NCBI GenBank assembly: GCA_039000515.1
Contig: JBCFYV010011164.1
Location: forward strand, 51,469,082-51,533,081
Direction: 5' to 3'
DNA: 64,000 bases
Source of the DNA: Timema cristinae
Lineage: Eukaryota > Arthropoda > Insecta > Phasmatodea > Timematidae
The notes beneath the pieces are model-generated. The model was not told the DNA's origin, searched no databases, and saw only the letters and a list, made by a program, of their open reading frames with translations. Below are positions 48,506 to 59,300 of the stretch, one piece after another. How positions within the stretch are numbered: position 1 is the stretch's first letter; the number at the start of each line of letters is the position of its first letter. The translations under genes and the position numbers were made by a program.

Positions 48506-49330
48506 ATTTCGGCTTTTTTTTTTGTGTACATGTAAACTTTTGGTGTGTTTTCCCCTAAGATTTCAACAATAAAATTAATTCTGAGGACAAATTACTTACA
48601 CTTAATTTATTACAAAAGATGTTATATTTAAAAATTTGGTGTCATTGGTATTGGTTTCACCCTCTACCTTCAACAAAATTAGAAACATGATAGCTCTGTG
48701 TGTTATTTAACAAAATAAGGAAAATTCCATAAATATAAAAATGACACCAGGACATAGGACTCAAACCCGGGACGTTTGGTTTAATATATCAATGCTCCAT
48801 GAATCGTCCCATGACTAGGGTCATTCCTCATGGGCTTAAGGAGAATTTCATTTGGGAGAAGGGGAAAAGTTTATAACATGTTATAAGCTGATGTCTGGGT
48901 AAAATTAAAAAGTGCTGGTTTAACATATTTGTATAGGGAGGCTGGGGCTACGGTTGCTGATTCAGCCACACACGCTCTTGGCAAAACACCTATTTAAAAC
49001 ACTGTTTCTCCAAGCAGCTCTGCGAAATACACTTGGTCCACGAGTTTCACCTGCCTGCCTTAAACCATTTGACCATTAAAGTAGGGAAAGAAGATTTAAA
49101 TAACATTACTATAAAGTGATATCTCAACCAATCAGTCAACAAATGTATTACTGTTTATTTTGTGTTTGATTAATAAAATTTGTGAACACAGTTTTGTTTG
49201 TTTGGCCTTTTCTTTTACAAGTTAAAAAAAATATATATTGGGTTTCTCATTACAAAAATTAATAGGAGTTCAACAAAAAAATAAAGGTCTATAGGCCTAA
49301 TTGGAAGAAAAACTCAATTTGTAATTATAT
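48506..49330. other. Non-coding stretch
   Basis: A B-box-like GACTCAAACCCGGGACG at about 48757 (minus) may be a lone SINE head. Nothing else recognised. Confidence 0.35.
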
Positions 49331-49586
49331 TAATAATAATAATAATATTTAGCACCACGTCTTACTACCCGTTCGGGTTATACGCTTTAAGTACTAATTA
49401 CGCTAATGGATTAGGAAGGTTGAATTAGAGGAAGTGAACCCGCATTTGCGCGGAAGGAGAATGGAAAACCATTTAGGAAAAACCACCCTCAGTTCACCCG
49501 ACCGAGATTCGGACCTCGATCTCCCCGTCCTCGGCGGTCGAGCTCAACGCGACAAGCGCGTTAGCCAACTACGCCACCGAGGCGGA
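49331..49586 (-). mobile_element. SINE type A, full length with (TAA)n tail
   Basis: Tail AGCACCACGTCTTACTACCC, body TTTGCGCGGAAGGAGAATGG, B box ATTCGGACCTCGATCTCC, head CTACGCCACCGAGGCGG; close to the copy at 16924-17201. Confidence 0.85.
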
Positions 49587-50900
49587 TTGTAATTATATTA
49601 TATTGTCTAAATAGTTTTCTATATATTGCAAATTTAATTCCTCTAGTTTTACTTGAAAATGAAGGGCTTTGGTGTAAATAATGGTATGTTTTTTAAAAAA
49701 AATTTGCATTTTCATTTTGTATCAACTTTAATTAAAGAATATAATAAAAGATTGTCATTCTAGGAGTCAACTTCTGCCAAATTGATAATGATAATGATGT
49801 TTCATATGATAATTCAAAATGTTAGGTACCATTATTTACATCAGAGCCCTTCAAATCACAAATAGCAAAAGTAAACACAACTAGATATGAATATACTGAG
49901 AAAAGTTGTTAGTTAGGGAAAGCGACACTTGGCGCTACTTGTTATGGTTCAACATTGCACCACTGAGAGCGCCTTTTCTATGGTTTTAAGTATGTAACAC
50001 CACCCTTATTCTCAGGATATTAAAGGCGGGTACACAAGATTTTAATCTAAATATAAAATACCAAAAACAAATAAAACAATAATTGCAGAGGAGCCAATAG
50101 GACCGTCATATGACAAATAGGCCGTACTCCGGCATATAGATCATTCTGCTTCCATGAAGCCACTTTACAAATATTATTTAGAGGACTCAAAATTTAGTCG
50201 AAATCAGGGTAGAGGATGGGGCATATTTCATTCAATTAGATTACTTACTATAAGAGAAACTAAGCATTAACATAAGATTTTAAATAATTTATTTTGATAA
50301 ACAACAGATAAATTATATTATAATCAAAAAAAGGTTAATATTAAACAATAAGATAAATTTATGAACATACGTGTATATTAGAAGAACAATACCAATAATT
50401 GTCTTTCTCAACAATCCCCCCAATTTGAAGGAAGAATATAAATATATATAATATAAAATATGTTGGAAATATGATAACAATGGGTCTGCACAATCACCCT
50501 GATTTGAATACTAATATCAATACATTTGTATAGCAGTAGAAATTCTTAACAATAGGCCTCAGCGACCATCCTCAATAGTATTAAAGCTGGTTTATAATAA
50601 ATACCGTAATGGTCTTTTCTCGTCAACATAAATACACGTTAGCGTAATACAACATATTACAAAAGGGGAATAGCCAACAAATTAAAGAGTAACAACCTAA
50701 TTTACAGCCAGATGGGCTCTAAGTTTTCTAGTTTACCTAAATCTAACATTTACAAAACCTCGACACCTTATGTTTTACCTAAAATAACAATATTTATGGC
50801 CCAAAAGGAATTTTGAGAAAATAAAAGCCGAAATGTAATTTATACCTTATGAACATCCTTGACTAAGATGTGTCCAAGGATGGTATCCTGACAAGAGTGA
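49587..50900. other. Non-coding stretch, no gene seen
   Basis: A+T-rich; a GC-richer patch at 49920-50050 (CTTGGCGCTACTTGTTATGG) may be part of a repeat. Confidence 0.4.
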
Positions 50901-51840
50901 TTACCATACGCACAGCACAGGTATATATATGAAAGCTCTAGCTCTGAGAGGGGAGAGCACAAACAAAGGAGAACAAGAACAAAGAAGAGGGAGACGGGGT
51001 GGTAATACAACGGGTAGAAACATCGACAAGCTTGGTGAACGATCTAGAACAACACTTTAGCAATACGTCGCCTTCTCGAACTGCAACGTCACAGAGTTCC
51101 CAGCATGCCTCAGGTGAAATCAAGGTCCAGTCTGTTGCACTTTTCACACAGTTAGTACGCGCGGAACTTTCATCGTGGTATGAGGTGCTTGTGGGGGAGG
51201 CACAACAAGCAAAATGGGGCCTAGGTGAGTTGACTCCATCCTATGTAGGCGTAGTTGAAGTTATACTGTGCTTTTTTTTTTATTGTTTTTGCGTTTAAAT
51301 CTTGTAGCTTTTATACGATAAACGCTACAAGTATTCTTGCAGAATGTTGTCATTGCACTGACAATAATTTCAATGCATCTGATTATTTTCAATTGTAAAA
51401 AAAAAGTTCTGTCTTATTGTATGTTAACTGTATTCTGGCCATTGTAACCTTGTTACAACATGGTCAAGAAGAAGTCGTAACACTCACCAAGCCAGCCCCA
51501 GTTGACACGTTCCGACTCGTCCACAATAAACCGATATGCACTTTCACAAAATCTGCGTTCAACTGAACCGAAGTTCGAGGCTCGCCGCTGGCTGTGTCGA
51601 GAGCTCTCCCCTCTTCTTCGCCCAAGAGAACAAGAGACAAGCGAGCTGCGCGCGCATTCAGAAAAACTTCCATGGACTATATTTGGTCGAGTGACCAATG
51701 CCCACAGGCCTCGAGATTCTTCTCGAACACCCCTCCTCCTTTTACTCCGCGCGCTGAGAACGCATGATTTTCAGTGTATATAATGGTTGGAACCCAGAAT
51801 ATGGACACACATTTCACTCTGGGCTTTCAAGGTAATAGCC
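50901..51840. other. Unexplained GC-richer island with TATA boxes and splice-like signals
   Basis: A TATATATA at about 50922 is followed by purine-rich transcribed-looking sequence and GGGCCTAG|GTGAGT at about 51222 (plus). A second TATATAA lies at 51776. Open frames on both strands (50938-51298, 51453-51783) have no domain that I recognise. It could be a promoter/first exon or a solo LTR. Confidence 0.3.
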
Positions 51841-52988
51841 TAATTTATACAGGCTGAACGCTCTTCTCTAAATTCATTTTGGCTGTATATTTCTATCTTT
51901 CAAAATTCCATCTATATTTCTACGTCAGCCCCTAAGGTGATCTTATACTAATAGAGTCGTTGGTCTCCATTTTTATTGTTAGTATCTTTAATGTTTGCAA
52001 TCAGTTTATATTTACCGCCTTTTTTCTGCCAAGGTTGGGTAAATGTGGGGCCGCGAGCCGGCCAGTGCTTATGTCTACTGTAGGCATCCTGATTGTTATT
52101 AAATGGATTAGGTTTTCTTACTAATGTTGAACTTTATATTATGTCAAATATTAGATTAATGTTGGTTTCTTCATTTATGTTAGGGACTTGAGCCCTTGAC
52201 TCACTAAATGTTTCGCACCTTGAACAGGTGTTGGCCCGTGCTGTGGTAGACATTTTATATTATTTCGTTTTTGTGTATCAGGAGACCAATTTATTAGATC
52301 TTTATGCTATTCTCTGACGAGGCCATTTTGGGGCCGTCTAAAGTACATGGAGCGCCTGATGTTATTGTTGTAATGCCCTACAGGCCCTGGCGGTGTCCAT
52401 TGTGCCGTATAGTCCTTCAGGCTTGTCTTTAATGCTATTACTCCTAAGCGCCGCTCCCTCATTGAGTTGTACCATGTTTTTTTTTATCAATAAACTGATA
52501 ACTCTCTTGTGCTTACCTCTGTGTTATTTGTGTGGGGATAATATAGAGGGTAGGTCAAAAATATCTTTAAAATATTTCAGACTGAATAAATCTGGATTTT
52601 TTATATATAATAATTTCATATACTTTTATTAACATAATCTGTTGTTATACAACTGTAAAAGCAATAATTTAAAAGATTTATCCATCTCTTTGAACATAAA
52701 ACACATTGATAATCCTGTTTCTGGTGGAGGTTGCAAGGCATCTTGGGGGAAATATATATTGCTGTAGTTGTGCGAATTTCTGCTCTACTCGAGCAGATTC
52801 TGTTTTTAGCAAAAGTGTAAATTAATATTCAGCCTATTTGATTGTTTATGAAAGTGCCCTGTAATTCTGCCATTTATCTACTGAAAGTTGAATGTTGTGT
52901 CTTAGTCAAGTAGTCCAGGCATACAGGCATGTTTGGGCAGCAAGATGTACTATTATTGAACCTTGTACTGCAGACATGACCTGTGCCA
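51841..52988. other. Non-coding stretch, no gene seen
   Basis: Unique-looking, moderately A+T-rich; 52393-52632 is open on the plus strand without any motif. Confidence 0.35.
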
Positions 52989-53107
52989 AGCACCATTTAG
53001 GAAATATCACCCTCACTCAGTACACTCGGTCGAGATTCAAACCGGAGACTTCCCTGTTGAATCAGACGAGACCAAGTTGATGCTTTAGTACGCCAGTATG
53101 CCCCATC
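52989..53107 (-). mobile_element. Degenerate SINE type A fragment downstream of RAD54B
   Basis: Reverse-complement body and B box (ATTTAGGAAATATCACCCTC, GAGATTCAAACCGGAGAC); both ends eroded. Confidence 0.5.
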
Positions 53108-53323
53108 AATAAGGGTAACACGACAGCTTTTGAAACTAGTAGTTCCGAATATTTTTATAATATGTGCCAAATATAATTGGAGATGATTAGCACCTGGAAC
53201 TGAGTTTATTGTGAATTCTGATTCAATTGTATTGTCGAGTTTTCAAGACAAGACTAAATTTATCACAGTCGTGATTAGGAACAAAATACAATTAGTGCAA
53301 CTTGAATTGATGTTGACGAAACT

Positions 53324-56300
53324 CTAGACTTGAGGGTTGTTGCCAGTTTTAGTTAGTGCTGACGAATTGCGGAACATGAATGTGATGTACGGCATGGCCG
53401 AGCTCAGGCACATCGTCTGCAACAAGAAGACAACAGAGTTTAACACAACATTGATTAATTGCAGTAGCCAGTGAAAAACACTGTATTAACCTGGCAATAA
53501 CACCACCACCAACAATGCGAGGTATTTACTCACACCAATAACAGCTAATTTAATAATGTTTGTAATAAAAGAAAGTCACTTTCTTAAAAACCTACACTCC
53601 AAGAAATGCGCAGCCAGTACCAAATTCAAGTTCCCCAACAAGCCACTAGGTTGTGTTTCCTCAGTGTCCAATGAGAAGATTGCATTTAGTTCGACATTCT
53701 TTATCAGCGCCAGCGCTACAAAGTGGGTTTGAGAAACCAGGCTGTGACACTAACTACCCCAACATCCTGAATTTAGTGTTAGGGAGCTTGGTGAGCTGGT
53801 AAGGGCCAAGCCCCCCGGGTGGTGAGCCCACCTGTAAGACACACTGGCGGAAGGGTGGAGCGTGGTGCTCCCACTGCAATAGCTGATTCACTCTGGGCAT
53901 TTGCCCCTGCCCTTGGTGGGGTGCAGAGTTGAGCTGACAAGGCCTGATGTCTGAGACAGTGTTACCATCCTCCAGATAGTTGGGAACCTCGCCCCGACTA
54001 CTACACCCGCAGCGCAGAAGCTGATGCGTCTGACAGGGGCAGTGTTCGTGGAGAGTGAACAAGTCCTGGGACATAGTAAATATTAAAACAACATTGGTAG
54101 TCACTACTAGTGGTGGAACATTCTAGGACAACTGGAAAGTGGTCTTGAGAGTGACCTTCAGTTCGTGATCTGCCATCTTGTTGACATTAATGTTGCTGGG
54201 GTCCACGACAGCTTCGCTTAAACCAGTCTTGCTGATCTGGCGCTGAAAGATCTTCTCTTCTATCGTTCCAGCCGTCAGAAGCCTGCAACATCCTTATCCT
54301 CATCACTAGCTCCTCTTCTCTCTGATAGACTAGTCCTATTTACAGTAACATACTCGTCACTAGCTCCTCTTTCTAATAGACTAGTCCTATTTACAGCAAC
54401 ATACTCGTCACTAGCTCCTCTTTCTGATAGACTAGTCCTATATACAGCAACATCCTCGTCACTAGCTCCTCTTTCTGATAGACTAGTCCTATTTACAGCA
54501 ACATCCTCATCACTAGCTCCTCTTTCTGATAGACTAGTCCTATTTACAGCAACATCCTCATCACTAGCTCCTCTTTCTGATAGACTAGTCCTATTTACAG
54601 CAACATCCTCATCACTAGCTCTCTTTCTGATAGACTAGTCCTATTTACAGCAACATCCTCATCACTAGCTCCTCTTTCTGATAGACTAGTCCTATTTACA
54701 GCAACATCCTCATCACTAGCTCCTCTTTCTGATAGACTAGTCCTATTTACAGCAACATCCTCATTACTAGCAGGTACCTGTATATGTGCACAGAGTGACT
54801 CTGTCCGTCTCTCCAGACCCTGGACATGGCTTGCAGGTCGCTGGCCGGGTTCCAGTCACAGTCGTACAGGACCAGTCTGGAGGCCCCGGTGAGGTTTAGA
54901 CCCATGCCCCCGGCCCTCGCGCTCAGCAGGAACACGACTAACACAAACAGACATTGTGTCTTGTTGTGTGTCCATGGGGCTTTAAGCACTCATTTTCTGA
55001 ACACAACGCTAAGGGAGCATGCAAATACTGCCTTTTATCTTAGTATTACATATACAGTACTAAACATCCCAAAGTTTGAATATGTTTGCTGCTGGTTCAG
55101 GGAAAACATCTTTGTCACTAGGAAACAAATATGATTTAGAAAATGTTTTACTGTGAAAATATTTAACAGATTTCAACCTAGTTACAATAAATACAGTAGG
55201 GTTCTGACTATCCGAGGCCTGGACATTAACGGTTTCATATATCCAACTACCTGAGACCTTAACACCCAAGGTTCTGTACATCCGACTACCTGAGACCTAA
55301 ACACCCAAGGTTCCGTAAACCCGACTACCCGAGACCTAAACACCCAAGGTTCCGTATATTCGACTACCTGAGACCTCAACACCCAACAGGGTTCCTATGG
55401 TCTGGAAAGTAAGGGAAAAAAAATAATAGTCAAGGAAGCTTTAAAAAGGTCAGGGAAAGTCAGGGAAATGACAATTTATGTCACACTTAGAAAAAATCCT
55501 ACGAAAATATTTTTCGTATTTACTGCGTCATAAGCCATTGCCCCAATGAAGAAAGCTGAGGGGCACTTACCATGCTCAAACTTGCTGTAACACAAGTTTT
55601 GGTAGCATTTTATTTCAGAAGGTGAACGCAGAAATCTCCTGGCCTGCACATGACAATTCTTTTAACTTTAGTGATCCATTGTTTTGGTTCTTGTTCAAGG
55701 TTTGGCATCGTTATCATTGGATACAGTGAATTAGGACTGATTGAGCTACACCAGCAATATCTAACAAAAAACAGTTTTTAACCATCTCTGGCTAAGCCCA
55801 AATCATTTTCCTGAATTCTCATACTGGATCAGTGGCGTTGAAAATAATAAGTTGCAGGCATTTTGTAAAGTGTGCAAAAAAATTATAAACCTAAGTAATA
55901 TGGAAAGCCAGCATTAGCTTCCCATGCAAAAGGACCAACTCATATCAAAACTCTTGAAACTTTGACAAATCAACGCTCTCTGTTGACTTTTTTCTCAAAA
56001 AAGTCAAGTGATTCAAGTTCATCAAACTCCCTTGTTTCAGCATAATCTCTGCCACACAAAGACATTCTACCTAGTGATGATTCGGCTGGTTACTCGAAGA
56101 GTTTTTCTGTTTCATCGGAAATCGTAAAGCTGCAGAAGGAAGGTAATTAGTGTAGTTTCTCGAAGAAACCATAACACTTTTGTTATAAAAGATGATATAA
56201 CTAAGGCGGAAGTAATTTGGGCTATGCAAGTTGTTTACAAAAAAATGTCTTTCAATTCGTGCAATAATTTAAGTAAAATTTTTCAATTGATGTTTCCCGA

Positions 56301-59300
56301 GTGTTCCATTGCCAATGCCTTTACCCTTGGTGGAGACAAGGCTGCATACTTCATTGTGCATGGTTTGGCTCCATTCTTTCATAACAATTTACTGGACCGC
56401 CTAAAATCATGTAACAACTTTGTAATTTGTTTTGATGAAGCGTTGAATAAAGTTATTCAAAGAGGACAAATGGACATTGTAATAAGATTCTGGGACAAGG
56501 AAAATCATAAAGCCATCAGTCGTTACTTAAACAGTGTGTTTTTCAATAGGAGCACCGCTGAAAAATTACTGAAGCATTTTCTGGATGTATTTCTCCTCTT
56601 CCACTCTCTAAGTTGATACAAGCGTCAATGGATGAACCAAATGTCAATTCAAAGTTTATAACACTTCTTCAGGAACACATCAAATCTGTCACAGACAATG
56701 AAGTATGTAGTTTGCTAATTCTAGGGACATGTGGGCTTCATGTTGTTCATTGTTCCTTGAGAACAGGAGTGGAGTCTGTTGATTGGGATATAAGTAGCTT
56801 ATTGCGTCACATGTACTACCTGTTCACTGACTCTCCAGCTCGTCGAGCATTGTTTACCCAGTTGACAGGATGTGCATCTTTTCCATTGAAGTTCTGTGGT
56901 GTGCGGTGGTTAGAGAATGCAAAGTGCTTTCAAAGGGCATTACAAATTTGGGACCATGTTGTTAAGTTTCTCAAAGAAGCAAAACTTCCTAAAACAAAAC
57001 CTGTAGAGACACTGAAAAGAGCAGCCTGTGATCCATTCCTAAAGTGTAAATTAGCTTTCTGCAAGACAATTGCAGATGAATGTCAGCCTTTCCTGCAACG
57101 GTTCCAAACATCAAAACCAATAACTCCATATCTTTTTGAAGCTGTAGAGAAGCTTATAAGATACCTTATGAATCGTTGCTTGAAACCTGATCTGATGGAG
57201 TGCACGGGTCCAAAGTTACTGTCTATCGACACAAAAAAATCAGAAAATTTGATCTGTAGCAAAAATACTGATGTAGGATTTGCAACAAAACGTTTGTTAG
57301 GAGAAACTGCAATCACAGTAACAGAAAGACATAAACTAGAATTTATACACGAGTGCCGCAGTATGTTAACCACCATGATTGCAAAACTACAAGAAAGAAG
57401 TCCCTTAAAACAGAAAGTTGTGAGAGGTTTGTCTTCATTGGATCCTTTTGTTATTCAACATTTACCTCAACTGGGCCAGAAGAGATTTTCTTTTCTTTTG
57501 GAGGAACTCAACCATGCCAACATCAAAATGATGTTCTGGCTGAAAATGCCAAGAAAGAATAATTACATTTTTGCAACCTCAAAAAATCTCAGCTTCAAGA
57601 AATATTTCGTCCTTGTGATCAGTTTAGTGATGAAGTAGGACTTGAAACTATTTATGGTAGCTTTCTAATAGGAGATGCAAACTACAAAATCTTTGAGAAG
57701 TAATAAAGATTTGCTTTGTGTTGTTGCATGGAATGCAACTGTTGAAGGTGGTTTTTCATTCAATAAAGCTTTACTGGTTGAAAATATGCATGAAAAAACA
57801 GTCATTGCACAGCGTCACATTCATAATGAGATACAAGAAGCAGGAGGGATTAAAAATATACACATTAGCAAAAAGATGTTGGATTACGTGAGAGGTGCTC
57901 GGAAACGCTATCATGAATATTTGGAGATGAAGAAGCAGGAAAGAAGTGAAGAAGACAAGACGAAGGCAGAAAAGAGGAAATTAGATATACAAGTTAAAGA
58001 TTTAGAAGGAAAAAGAAAAAAATTAATGATGGCAACTGAAGAGAAACGAGAAGCAATAGAAGTAGAGTTGCAAGAACTGAAGAAGAAACAAGCTTCACTT
58101 TATTAAATATAGCATAGTATCTTATTTTATGACTTTTGATAATTTTAATAAAAAGAAAATTGACTTGAGACATGAATAATATGAAAGCAGACACAGTTCT
58201 TCCTGTTGTGAGCTATTCAATTCAGGATTTGTACAGTTTAGGTAAAATAAGACTGTAATGATACCAAACTTTTTAGTATGTTCTTAGTGGCCTGTTATTT
58301 ACTACGTATTTCTGCACATGATACCAAAGTGAATCAAGTTTGTTACAACTTTTTGATAGGGTTGGACATATTTAATTATTTTTCCATCATTTTCCCTGAA
58401 CTGATTGGTAAGACGTCTGCTTTCTTATTCTTCCATGAGAGGTGAGGCAAGGTCGGCTGTAGGGGAGGAGGAGGCCGAAATAAATGTATTTAAATTAATA
58501 TTTTCACATGTATAGTATTGTAAAGTTATAGTAGAAATTTTATGATAAATTGGTCAGGAAAAGTCAGGGAAGAATTTTTTTACAAATACTGTAGGAACCC
58601 TGCCCAAGGTTCTGTACATCCTACTACCTGAGACCTCAACACCCAAGGTTCTGTATATTCGACTACCTGACACAGGAACATTAACTATAATGTAAATAAC
58701 AGCTTAGAATAAAAATAGTTGAAAATAAATCCTATTCGCACAGGTTTGGATGTCGCAAAAGCAAATTGTGAAACATATCTCCAGACAATGTGAAATTACA
58801 TTCGACAGAGAAAGTTTCACTGCTATGTACAGTAGTCGTACTTCACCACTTGGAAATAATAGATATCGTTAGTTTACAATAGTTGGAGTGCGGGTTGTTG
58901 AATGTGTCAATGAGCGGCAGCCGTTGAGCGGTAGGCGTTGAACCATCCAGACGACAGTAACTATAGCCCGATCCGCCACAGATGGCCGCCAGCAGATCCA
59001 GTGTCTGAAACAAGCAAGCTAGTTCTCAGCATCAGGAGCCAGTCGGAACTTGAGGTACAAGTGCTTAGTAATCTTTGTATAACCTGAACACGAGACTGAA
59101 TTCTCCTCCACATTTCAAAACGAGAAGACTGAACATCACATTATAACTCCTTGTGTAGGCATTCTTGCTTCTTTTGTTTACATGTCAATTTAAGGGAGTG
59201 CAAAGTTTACTTTTTAAATATGAGGCAAATTCTAATGTGTTTTATGCTGTAACAAAACTATAATGCAATACTTATTTATTTAGACAGTAAAATAATGTAG

